A program made the position numbers and the translations under genes. 36,913 bases of DNA from an uncultured Eubacteriales bacterium (GTDB taxonomy: Bacteria > Bacillota > Clostridia > Oscillospirales > Oscillospiraceae), in assembly GCA_900319465.1 (NCBI GenBank), contig ONOL01000014.1, forward strand, positions 1-36,913. Reading direction: 5' to 3'. Shown piece after piece: positions 23,574 to 30,680 of this stretch (its first letter is position 1; every line of letters begins with the position of its first letter). The notes below the pieces were generated by a model that saw only the letters and a list, made by a program, of their open reading frames with translations, was not told the DNA's origin and searched no databases.

Positions 23574-24593
23574 TCAGCCGCGCCAGATCTTGCTGCGGTC
23601 GATCTCCTTAAGGGAGGCCGCGCCGCACATGGTCATCGTGGACTTGAGCTCGGAGACGATCTTGTCCATGTAGATCCGGTAGCCTTCCTCGCCCGCGCCG
23701 TAGATGGCGGTGAGGATGGGGCGGCCGATCAGCACGCCGTCCGCGCCGAGCGCGAGGGCGCGGAACACGTCCACGCCGGAGCGGATGCCGCCGTCCACCA
23801 GCACGGTGGTCTGGCCCCTGACCGCCTCGGCGATCGCGGGGAGCACCTCGGCGGTGGAGGGCACGCCGCCCTGCACGCGTCCGCCGTGGTTCGATACCAC
23901 GATGCCGGAGGCGCCGGCCTCGACGGCCTTACGCGCCCCGTCGGGCGTCATGATGCCCTTGATAAGAAAAGGAAGGCCGGCATAGTCGATGATCTCCTTC
24001 ATCTCGGACACGGACTTGCTGCCCGCATTGGGGTTCATGGCCTTGAGGAAGGGGAGGCCCGCGCCGTCCACGTCCATCGCGCAGCAGAAGATGCCGGAGG
24101 CCTTCACAACGTCCAGCTTCTCAAAGACGAATTCCTTGTTCCAGGGCTTGATGGTCGGGCAGCCGACGCCGCCGGCCTTGCCCATCTCCACCACGGAGGC
24201 CTTCATGATCGCCGGGTCGACGCCGTCGCCGGTGAGCGCCATGCTGCCGTAGGCCGCGGCGGCCTTGACGAGGATGGCGTTGTACTGCTGGTCGTTGTAC
24301 TTGGGGCCGTAGTGCATATCCACCGCGCCGAGGGGAGCGGCGAAGATGGGGGAGGAGAAGCGGCGGCCGAACATCTCGAAGGAGACGTCGGGCTCCGTGT
24401 TGGGGCAGAGCGTATCCATGTTGACGCAGATCTCCTGCCACTTGTCAAAATTGCGCGCGGCGGTCTGCCCGGGGTATTTGCAGCCGGGGCCGGGCATCGC
24501 GTTGCCGCAGGCGCGCCCGTTGCAGACGGGACAGGCCTTGCAGTAGGGGCCGACTTCACCGCGGGCGGCGGCGAGGACCTCGTTATAGTTCAT
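23574..24593 (-). CDS. FMN-dependent alpha-hydroxy-acid oxidising protein with Cys-rich N-terminus
   Basis: 339 residues. It is a TIM-barrel flavoprotein of the lactate/glycolate oxidase superfamily: PIFAAPLGA strand, CCAMDVDGAG, FLIKGIMTPDGARKAVEAG (catalytic Lys strand), SNHGGRVQGGVPSTAEVLP (catalytic His-Gly-Gly-Arg), LVDGGIRSGVDVFRALALGADGV and IGRP (FMN phosphate). Before the barrel lie five closely spaced cysteines, C18, C21, C24, C29 and C38, able to hold an Fe-S cluster or zinc. In an anaerobe this suggests electron transfer to an acceptor other than oxygen (inference). Ribosome site AAAGGAG. It is downstream of the PflX-like gene on the same strand. Confidence 0.9.
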   Translation of the reverse strand: MNYNEVLAAARGEVGPYCKACPVCNGRACGNAMPGPGCKYPGQTAARNFDKWQEICVNMDTLCPNTEPDVSFEMFGRRFSSPIFAAPLGAVDMHYGPKYNDQQYNAILVKAAAAYGSMALTGDGVDPAIMKASVVEMGKAGGVGCPTIKPWNKEFVFEKLDVVKASGIFCCAMDVDGAGLPFLKAMNPNAGSKSVSEMKEIIDYAGLPFLIKGIMTPDGARKAVEAGASGIVVSNHGGRVQGGVPSTAEVLPAIAEAVRGQTTVLVDGGIRSGVDVFRALALGADGVLIGRPILTAIYGAGEEGYRIYMDKIVSELKSTMTMCGAASLKEIDRSKIWRG

Positions 24594-24660
24594 TCGTATC
24601 GCTCCTTTTTCGGTTTTTTCTTTTAAACTGATCCCATTGTTGCACAGCCGGGGGATAAAG

Positions 24661-25596
24661 TCAAGCGCGGCAGGCGGAAGATGCGGGAGAAATCCCGGGA
24701 GCGGAGAGCGATTCCAGCCCCGTCCCGTCAAAGGCGGGGATCATCTCCTCCGTGGCGGCCTCCGGTTCCTGGCAGTAGCCCTCCAGTCCCCGCCGCCGCA
24801 TATAGGAAATGAGGTTGTCGTTGTCCTCCCTCGTTACGCGCCGCTGCAGCTCGGGGAAGCGTTCGAGGCCGGGCATCGGGGTATACTGGCTCATGAGCGA
24901 GAAGAGCACGCTCCCCTCCGGGAAGTCCTCGGCGATAAAGTCCATCACGTCCATCGCGGCAAGCTCCTGCCCCGGCAGGATCAGGTGCCGGACCAGCACG
25001 CCCGAGCGCAGCAGGCCGTTTTCGTCGAGCGCGTACGCGCCGCGCTGGCGGAACATCTCCCGTACGGCGGCCTTCGCCGTCTCCGGGTAATCCGCCGCCG
25101 CGCTGTATCGCCCGGCGGGTTCGGCCTTCCAGTATTTGAAGTCCGGCAGGTAGACCTGCACCAGACCCTCCAGCATCCGCAGCGTCTCCGCGCTCTCGTA
25201 GCCCGAGCTGTTCCACACCACCGGGATGCCCAGCGCAAGCCCCTCCAGCGCCTGTGCGATGGGGCGGACGAAGTGGCTGCCGGTGACGAGGTTGATGTTG
25301 TGCACGCCCGTGTCGCGCAGGCGCAGCAGGGTGTCGCGCAGCTGCGGGACGGTCAGCGTCCGCCCGACGCTCGCGCGGCTGATCTCCCGGTTCTGGCAGA
25401 AAACGCAGCGCAGATTGCAGCCGGAGAAAAACACGGCGCCGGAGCCGCGCGTGCCGCTGATGCAGGGCTCCTCCCCGAAGTGGGGCGCGGCGCGGACGAC
25501 GCGGGGCAGCGCGGGGCTCAGGCAGACGCCGCCCGCCTGCGTCCGGGTGCGCGCGGCGCCGCAGCGCCGGGGGCAGTCGTTGCAGAGGTATTCCAT
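24661..25596 (-). CDS. PflX-like radical SAM protein
   Basis: 311 residues. The N-terminal cysteines C5, C8 and C12 (CNDCPRRC) and C25 are followed by APHFGEEPCISGTRGSG and the radical SAM motif CNLRCVFC, then SRASVGRTLT and YLPDFKYW. This order (CxxCPRxCG, EEPxISGxxGSG, FFSGCNLxCVFCQN) is characteristic of the PflX/COG1313 group, related to pyruvate-formate-lyase activases but of unknown target. The GAAGGAG ribosome site is 4 bases before the ATG. The C-terminus is Pro/Ala/Ser-rich. It lies 67 bases upstream of the FMN protein gene, probably in one transcript. Confidence 0.88.
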   Translation of the reverse strand: MEYLCNDCPRRCGAARTRTQAGGVCLSPALPRVVRAAPHFGEEPCISGTRGSGAVFFSGCNLRCVFCQNREISRASVGRTLTVPQLRDTLLRLRDTGVHNINLVTGSHFVRPIAQALEGLALGIPVVWNSSGYESAETLRMLEGLVQVYLPDFKYWKAEPAGRYSAAADYPETAKAAVREMFRQRGAYALDENGLLRSGVLVRHLILPGQELAAMDVMDFIAEDFPEGSVLFSLMSQYTPMPGLERFPELQRRVTREDNDNLISYMRRRGLEGYCQEPEAATEEMIPAFDGTGLESLSAPGISPASSACRA

Positions 25597-25806
25597 ACTA
25601 CTCCTTCTCCATCGGGGCGATAGGGCGGGGCCGGGCGGACGGAGGCCCGGAGAAGGCCTCCGGGGAGGGCGGCGCACCGCGAAAAGCCCCTGCGGACCGC
25701 AGGCGGAAGGGGAAAGCCGGGACCCGTTTTTGCCGGGAGGGACCGCTGTGTCCCCTCGCCTTGCGTCATGGTAAAAATGACAAGAAAATCAGCGTTTGTG
25801 ACAACG
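25597..25806 (-). other. About 205-base structured leader of the radical SAM operon
   Basis: Between the minus-strand promoter and the ATG, no gene is seen. The RNA contains GC-rich inverted repeats, including CCTGCGGTCCGCAGG (near 25690-25705) and GGAGGCC...GGCCTCC (near 25640-25665), and a GTCCCTCCCGG/CCGGGACC pair. It does not match a riboswitch or T-box that I recognise. Confidence 0.4.
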
Positions 25807-25835
25807 ATTATACCCCGAATTTGTCTATTCTGCAA
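25807..25835 (-). promoter_or_regulatory. Sigma-A promoter, minus strand
   Basis: TTGCAG (25830-25835), 17 bases, TATAAT (25807-25812), reading toward the PflX-like gene. It is divergent from the trmL promoter 47 bases away. Confidence 0.7.
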
Positions 25836-25881
25836 GAACTTGAAAAAAGCCCAAAAAAATGCATGAACTTTCGATTTTTTG

Positions 25882-25890
25882 TGCTAAAAT
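25882..25890 (+). promoter_or_regulatory. Extended -10 promoter of trmL
   Basis: TGCTAAAAT gives a TGn extension plus TAAAAT; no good -35 is present. The start near 25897 gives a leader of about 45 bases before the GTG. Confidence 0.5.
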
Positions 25891-25941
25891 GTTGCCGATG
25901 CGGAGAAAGTAATAACCAGAATACGGACGGAGGCGGGGAGC

Positions 25942-26424
25942 GTGCTGGATATCGTTCTTGTGGAACCCGAGATCCCGCACAACACCGGCGCCATCGCCCG
26001 GACCTGCGCCGCCACGGGCGCGCGGCTCCACCTCATCAAGCCCCTCGGATTCGATATCTCCGACAAGGCGGTCAAGCGCTGCGGGCTGGATTACTGGCAC
26101 CTGGTCGATCTGAACGTGTACGAGAATCTGGACGAGTTTTTCGCAAAGCACGGCGACCGGGGCCTGTTCCTCGCCACGACCAAGGCGCCGAGAGCCTATC
26201 ACGAGGCGGACTTCAGCGGCGATGTGACGCTGATGTTCGGCAAGGAGACGGCGGGGCTGCCCGCGTGGCTGCGCGAGAAATACCGCGACCGCTGCCTCCG
26301 TATCCCCATGATCTCCCAGGCGAGAAGCCTGAACCTCTCCAACTCCGTCGCCATCCTGGCCTACGAGGCGCTGCGTCAGCAGGGCTTCCCGGGGCTGATG
26401 GAGACGGGAAGCATGGCGGAATGA
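25942..26424 (+). CDS. trmL: tRNA (cytidine/uridine-34-2'-O)-methyltransferase TrmL
   Basis: 160 residues, normal length for the small SPOUT methylases. The SPOUT knot motifs are NTGAIARTCAATGA near the N-terminus, LMFGKETAGLP in the middle, and IPMISQARSLNLSNSVAI at the C-terminus. It methylates the ribose of the wobble base in tRNA-Leu isoacceptors. The start is GTG at 25942, 8 bases after GGAGG. No terminator with a T-run follows; two palindromic elements do. Confidence 0.95.
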   Translation: MLDIVLVEPEIPHNTGAIARTCAATGARLHLIKPLGFDISDKAVKRCGLDYWHLVDLNVYENLDEFFAKHGDRGLFLATTKAPRAYHEADFSGDVTLMFGKETAGLPAWLREKYRDRCLRIPMISQARSLNLSNSVAILAYEALRQQGFPGLMETGSMAE

Positions 26425-26508
26425 ATCATCGCGCCCTTCGCTTCCGGCGAACGGGGCGGCGGTTCCCGCTCCCCGGCGGCCCCCCGAAGCAAACACCGGG
26501 ATGTACGC

Positions 26509-26556
26509 GACCCCTCGGTCAGCCTTCGGCTGACCGCTCCCCCGGCAAAGGGGGAG
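26509..26556 (+). repeat. Palindromic intergenic element, copy A
   Basis: ACCCCTCGGTCAGCC, a TTCG turn, GGCTGACC, then CTCCCCC..GGGGGAG. The arrangement is CCCCTCxGTC, variable stem, GxCxGCTCCCC, stem. It shares this plan with copies B, C and D in this window. Confidence 0.6.
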
Positions 26557-26582
26557 ACTGGACATACGCAGGAACCAGCGCA

Positions 26583-26632
26583 ACCCCTCAGTCACCCTTC
26601 GGGTGGCAGCTCCCCCTTATACAGGGGAGCTT
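26583..26632 (+). repeat. Palindromic intergenic element, copy B
   Basis: ACCCCTCAGTCACCC, TTCG, GGGTGGCAGCTCCCCC, then TTATAC and AGGGGAGCT. Same plan as copy A, 74 bases downstream in the same orientation, between trmL and pgk. The second stem could act as a weak terminator. Confidence 0.6.
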
Positions 26633-26671
26633 ATAAGGTAAGAATAAATAATTATTTTAAGGAGGCACAGC

Positions 26672-27937
26672 ATGAACTACAACAAAAAGACCATCTACGA
26701 TGTAGACGTCAAAGGCAAGAAGGTCCTGCTCCGCTGCGATTTCAACGTTCCCCAGGACAAGAAGACCGGCGAGATCACCAGCAACAAGCGTATCGTCGCC
26801 GCCCTCCCCACCATCAAGTACCTGCTCGACAACGGCGCCGCCGTCATTGCCTGCTCCCACCTCGGCAAGCCCGTGGCCACCTTTGAGGGCTACGTGAAAA
26901 AGCAGGTCGAGAAGGGCAAGAACGAGGCCGACATCACCCGCGAGGAGTGGGAGAAGTCCCTCAAGAAGCTGACCCTGGCTCCCGTCGCCAAGCGTCTGAG
27001 CGAGCTGCTGGGCAAGGACGTGATCTTCGCTTCCGACACCATCGGCGAGGACGCCAAGGCCAAGGCCGCCGCGCTGCAGCCCGGCCAGATCATGCTGCTG
27101 GAGAACCTCCGCTTCGCCAAGGGCGAGACCAAGAACGACCCCGCTTTCGCCAAGGCGCTGGCCGACATGGCCGAGCTCTTCGTGTCCGACGCGTTCGGCA
27201 CCGTGCACCGTGCCCACGCCTCCACCGCCGGCGTCGCCGCCTACCTGCCTGCCTACTCCGGCCTGCTCGTCGACAAAGAGCTGAGCATCATGGGCAAGGC
27301 GCTCGACAACCCCGTGCGTCCCTTCGTGGCCGTGCTGGGCGGCGCCAAGGTCTCCGACAAGATCGCCGTCATCAACAACCTCCTTGAGAAGGCCGACACC
27401 ATCATCATCGGCGGCGGCATGGCCTACACCTTCAAGAAGGCCCAGGGCTTCGCAATCGGCAAGTCCCTGCTCGAGGCAGACCGCATCGACTACGCCAAGG
27501 ACATGATCGCCAAGGCCGAGGCCAAGGGCGTCAAGTTCCTGCTTCCCGTCGACAACTACTGCGCCGCCGAGTTCTCCGCCGACGCCGAGCCCGTCCTCGC
27601 CGAGGGCGACATCCCCGAGGATCTGATGGGCATGGACATCGGCCCCAAGACCCAGGAGCTCTTCGGCGCGGCCGTCAAGGGCGCCGGCACCATCGTGTGG
27701 AACGGGCCCATGGGCGTGTTCGAGTTCGAGAAGTTCGCCGGCGGCACCAAGGCCATGGCCAAGGCCCTGGCCGAGAGCGGCGCCGTGACCATCGTCGGCG
27801 GCGGCGACTCCGCTTCCGCGGTCGAGAAGCTCGGCTTCGCCGACAAGATCACCCACATCTCCACCGGCGGCGGCGCGTCCCTCGAGTTCCTCGAGGGCAA
27901 GGAGCTGCCCGGCGTGGCCTGCCTGCTGGATAAGTAA
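26672..27937 (+). CDS. pgk: Phosphoglycerate kinase
   Basis: 421 residues; a little longer than the usual 390-400 because of extra helical turns around 70-90 ([21 protein letters not shown] in part). Hallmarks: [12 protein letters not shown] (substrate loop), [51 protein letters not shown] and [11 protein letters not shown] (nucleotide site). It converts 1,3-bisphosphoglycerate and ADP to 3-phosphoglycerate and ATP. The AAGGAGG ribosome site is strong and codon use is uniform, in line with high expression. It is bracketed by palindromic elements and followed by tpiA. Confidence 0.98.
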   Translation: MNYNKKTIYDVDVKGKKVLLRCDFNVPQDKKTGEITSNKRIVAALPTIKYLLDNGAAVIACSHLGKPVATFEGYVKKQVEKGKNEADITREEWEKSLKKLTLAPVAKRLSELLGKDVIFASDTIGEDAKAKAAALQPGQIMLLENLRFAKGETKNDPAFAKALADMAELFVSDAFGTVHRAHASTAGVAAYLPAYSGLLVDKELSIMGKALDNPVRPFVAVLGGAKVSDKIAVINNLLEKADTIIIGGGMAYTFKKAQGFAIGKSLLEADRIDYAKDMIAKAEAKGVKFLLPVDNYCAAEFSADAEPVLAEGDIPEDLMGMDIGPKTQELFGAAVKGAGTIVWNGPMGVFEFEKFAGGTKAMAKALAESGAVTIVGGGDSASAVEKLGFADKITHISTGGGASLEFLEGKELPGVACLLDK

Positions 27938-27945
27938 AAAACGAC

Positions 27946-27996
27946 TGCCTCCCCTGGGTAAGGGGAGGCGGGCGAGCGAAGCGCGGTCGGAGGGGT
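27946..27996 (-). repeat. Palindromic intergenic element, copy C (inverted)
   Basis: Read on the minus strand: ACCCCTCCGACCGCGC, TTCGC, GC-rich stem, CGCCTCCCC, TTACCC, AGGGGAGG. Same plan as copies A, B and D but in the opposite orientation, immediately after the pgk stop codon. Confidence 0.55.
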
Positions 27997-28040
27997 TGCC
28001 GGAGAGCGTGCACCGAAACGGTGACGCAAAAGAAGCGGCA

Positions 28041-28098
28041 GACCCCTCGGTCGCGGCGCTTGCGTGAGACGCGCCGCGACAGCTCCCCTTGCTGGGAT
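28041..28098 (+). repeat. Palindromic intergenic element, copy D
   Basis: GACCCCTCGGTCGCGGCGC, a longer loop, GCGCCGCGACAGCTCCCC. Together copies C (inverted) and D form a larger back-to-back structure between pgk and tpiA. Confidence 0.55.
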
Positions 28099-28124
28099 GC
28101 CAATAAGGAAAGGATTGATTATAT

Positions 28125-28901
28125 ATGAACAGAAAATACCGTAAGACCGTTATCGCCGGCAACTGGAAGATGAACCAGCTTGCCTCCGGCATCAAGCCCT
28201 TCATCGAAGAACTCAAGGAGAACCTGCCCAAGCAGAAAACCTGCGAGATCGTGCTCTGCACCCCCGCCGTGATGGTCCCCGCCATGATCAAGGCCGGCAA
28301 GGAGGCCAAGGTCGCCGCCGGCGCGCAGGACGTGTCCAAGTACGAGAAGGGCGCATACACCGGTGAGATCTCCGCCGACCAGCTCGCGGACATCGGCGCC
28401 AAGTACTGCATCGTCGGCCACTCCGAGCGCCGCCAGTACCACGGCGAGGACGACATGCTCGTCAACGCCAAGGCCAAGGCCCTGCTCGCCAAGGGAATCG
28501 TCCCCATCATCTGCGTGGGCGAGAGTCTGGAGCAGCGCGAGATGGACCTGACCATGGAGTACGTGGCCTACCAGGTCAAGGCCGCCCTCAGCGGCATCGA
28601 CGCCGCGCAGCTGCGCCGCTGCATCATCGCCTATGAGCCCATCTGGGCCATCGGCACCGGCAAGACCGCTACCGCCGAGCAGGCGCAGGAGGTCTGCGAG
28701 GGCATCCGCGCCGTCATCCGCAAGATCTACGGCGCCCGTCCCGCCCGTGCCGTCAGCATCCTCTACGGCGGCAGCATGAACGCCAAGAACGCCGCCGAGC
28801 TGCTGGCCCAGCCCGACATCGACGGCGGCCTGATCGGCGGCGCGTCCCTCAAGCCGGTGGACTTTGCGACCATCGTCGCCGCCACCAACCAGGGCGTCTG
28901 A
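28125..28901 (+). CDS. tpiA: Triosephosphate isomerase
   Basis: 258 residues. The catalytic Lys is in AGNWKMN near the N-terminus, the His in IVGHSERRQYHGED, the catalytic Glu in AYEPIWAIGTGK followed by the flexible loop, and the phosphate-binding ILYGGSMNAKNA and GLIGGASLK. It interconverts dihydroxyacetone phosphate and glyceraldehyde-3-phosphate. The AAGGAAAGGA ribosome site precedes the ATG. It lies between pgk and gpmI, the usual glycolytic order, but is followed by a strong terminator. Confidence 0.98.
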   Translation: MNRKYRKTVIAGNWKMNQLASGIKPFIEELKENLPKQKTCEIVLCTPAVMVPAMIKAGKEAKVAAGAQDVSKYEKGAYTGEISADQLADIGAKYCIVGHSERRQYHGEDDMLVNAKAKALLAKGIVPIICVGESLEQREMDLTMEYVAYQVKAALSGIDAAQLRRCIIAYEPIWAIGTGKTATAEQAQEVCEGIRAVIRKIYGARPARAVSILYGGSMNAKNAAELLAQPDIDGGLIGGASLKPVDFATIVAATNQGV

Positions 28902-28970
28902 ATAAGACAGCAAGGTCATAGAGCGGCCGGAGCGCCGCTCTATTGACCGTTTGTCTTATTCTTTCTTTTT
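28901..28970 (+). terminator. Two-tier terminator between tpiA and gpmI
   Basis: AATAAGAC (28901-28908) pairs with GTCTTATT (28953-28960) as the base of a hairpin whose upper part pairs TAGAGCGG with CCGCTCTA and GGTCA with TGACC. TCTTTCTTTTT follows. A second stem, CGCGGAAAAGCCG/CGGCTTTCCCGCG (28971-28998), comes right after. gpmI expression then depends on read-through or an unseen promoter. Confidence 0.8.
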
Positions 28971-29026
28971 CGCGGAAAAGCCGCCCGGCTTTCCCGCGAG
29001 AATAGTATCAGGAAGGATTATTGCTT

Positions 29027-30538
29027 ATGAAAAAAGCTGTATTCATCATCATGGACGGCTACGGGCTGGCCGCGCCCACCGCGGGCAACGCCATCGCGCA
29101 GGCCAAAAAGCCCAATCTGGACAGGCTCTTCGCCGCCTATCCCACGACGCAGCTGCAGGCCTCCGGCCTCTTCGTCGGCCTGCCCGACGGGCAGATGGGC
29201 AACTCCGAGGTCGGCCACACCAACATCGGCGCGGGCCGCGTCGTGTTCCAGATCCTGCCCAAGATCACGCAGGAGATCGAGACCGGCAGGTTCTTTGAGA
29301 ACAAGGTCTACATCAAGGCCATGGAGGACGCCAAGGCAAACGGCAAGCCCCTGCACGTGATGGGGCTTCTGTCCACCGGCGGCGTCCACAGCCACCTCAC
29401 GCACATCTTCGGTATCCTCGACATGGCCAAGCAGAGAGGCGTGGAGCAGGTCTATGTCCACTGCTTCCTCGACGGGCGCGACGTCGCGCCGACGAGCGGC
29501 GCGGGCTTCGTGCGCGAGCTGAAGGAGAAGTGCGACGCGCTCGGCAACGCCCGGATCGCGACGATCCAGGGCCGCTTCTGGGGCATGGACCGCGACAAGC
29601 GCTGGGACCGCGTCGAGGCCGGCTACAACGCCATCGTCTGCGGCGAAGGCGTTGTGGACCCCGATCCGGTGCACGCCGTCGAGGCCAGCTACGCCGAGGA
29701 CGTGACCGACGAGTTCGTCAAGCCCGTCGTCGTCTGCCCCGAGGGCAAGATCAACGAGGGCGACAGCGTCATCTTCATGAACTTCCGCCCCGACCGCGCC
29801 CGTGAGATGACCTGGGCGCTGAACCTGCCCGATTTCGCCGGCTTCGAGCGCAAAAAGACCGTCTACCCGCTCAGCTACGTCTGCACCGCGCAGTACGACG
29901 AGGCGCTCACCCTGCCCATCGCCTACCCGCCCGAGGTCATCGAGAACACCCTCGGCGATCTCGTCAGCGCGCACGGGCTCAAGCAGTTCCGCGTGGCGGA
30001 GACCGAGAAGTACGCCCACGTGACCTTCTTCTTCAACGGCGGCGTCGAGAAGACCTGTGAAGGCGAGGAACGCTGCCTTGTGCCCTCCCCGAAGGAGTTC
30101 GCCACCTACGACCTCGTGCCGCAGATGAGCGCGGTGAAGGTCTGCGACAAGGTGGTCGAGGCCATCGAGTCCGAGAAGTACGCCCTGATCGTCTGCAACT
30201 TTGCCAACTGCGACATGGTCGGCCACACCGGCGTCATGGACGCGGCCGTCAAGGCGGTCGAGACCGTGGACGCCTGCATGGGCCGCATCATCGCCGAGGT
30301 GGAGAAGCGCGACGACGTGGTGCTCCTGGTCACGGCCGACCATGGCAACGCCGACTGCATGTTCGACGAGACCGGCAAGGTCAACACCGCCCACACCACG
30401 AACCCTGTGCCCTTCTGCGTCACCGTGAAGGGCGCGAGCCTCAAGCCCGGCAAGCTCGCCGACATCGCGCCGACGATCCTGCACGTGATGGGGCTTGAGC
30501 AGCCCGCCGCCATGACCGGCGAGAACCTGCTCGCCTGA
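29027..30538 (+). CDS. gpmI: 2,3-bisphosphoglycerate-independent phosphoglycerate mutase
   Basis: 503 residues. The alkaline-phosphatase-fold metal sites are FIIMDGYG (Asp10) and GNSEVGHTNIGAGR with catalytic Ser60. Further hallmarks are HVMGLLSTGGVHSH, DGRDVAPTSG, RFWGMDRDKRWDR, NFRPDRAREMT, CNFANCDMVGHTG and TADHGNAD. It interconverts 3- and 2-phosphoglycerate using two manganese ions. ATG at 29027 (after AGGAAGG) is preferred over a TTG two codons earlier. A terminator follows. Confidence 0.97.
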   Translation: MKKAVFIIMDGYGLAAPTAGNAIAQAKKPNLDRLFAAYPTTQLQASGLFVGLPDGQMGNSEVGHTNIGAGRVVFQILPKITQEIETGRFFENKVYIKAMEDAKANGKPLHVMGLLSTGGVHSHLTHIFGILDMAKQRGVEQVYVHCFLDGRDVAPTSGAGFVRELKEKCDALGNARIATIQGRFWGMDRDKRWDRVEAGYNAIVCGEGVVDPDPVHAVEASYAEDVTDEFVKPVVVCPEGKINEGDSVIFMNFRPDRAREMTWALNLPDFAGFERKKTVYPLSYVCTAQYDEALTLPIAYPPEVIENTLGDLVSAHGLKQFRVAETEKYAHVTFFFNGGVEKTCEGEERCLVPSPKEFATYDLVPQMSAVKVCDKVVEAIESEKYALIVCNFANCDMVGHTGVMDAAVKAVETVDACMGRIIAEVEKRDDVVLLVTADHGNADCMFDETGKVNTAHTTNPVPFCVTVKGASLKPGKLADIAPTILHVMGLEQPAAMTGENLLA

Positions 30539-30558
30539 AAACGGGAACCGCTCCCGAC

Positions 30559-30593
30559 AACCTCTGCAAAGCCCGGCTTTGCAGAGGTTTTTT
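30559..30593 (+). terminator. Terminator after gpmI
   Basis: AACCTCTGCAAAGCC and GGCTTTGCAGAGGTT form a 15-bp stem followed by TTTTT. Strong intrinsic terminator. Confidence 0.92.
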
Positions 30594-30603
30594 CATCCCC
30601 GCA

Positions 30604-30632
30604 TTGACGCGGAACGCCGCTTGGAATACAAT
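30604..30632 (+). promoter_or_regulatory. Sigma-A promoter of the ABC exporter
   Basis: TTGACG (30604-30609), 17 bases, TACAAT (30627-30632); start near 30639, 42 bases before the ATG. Confidence 0.75.
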
Positions 30633-30680
30633 AAATCCTGTATTCGACATCCCGTATCTGACAGAAAAGGAAGTGATCCC

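Noticed and set aside
25597-25806. Riboswitch or T-box in the radical SAM leader
   Set aside because: No T-box sequence, no recognisable aptamer core and no terminator with a T-run; only generic GC-rich hairpins.
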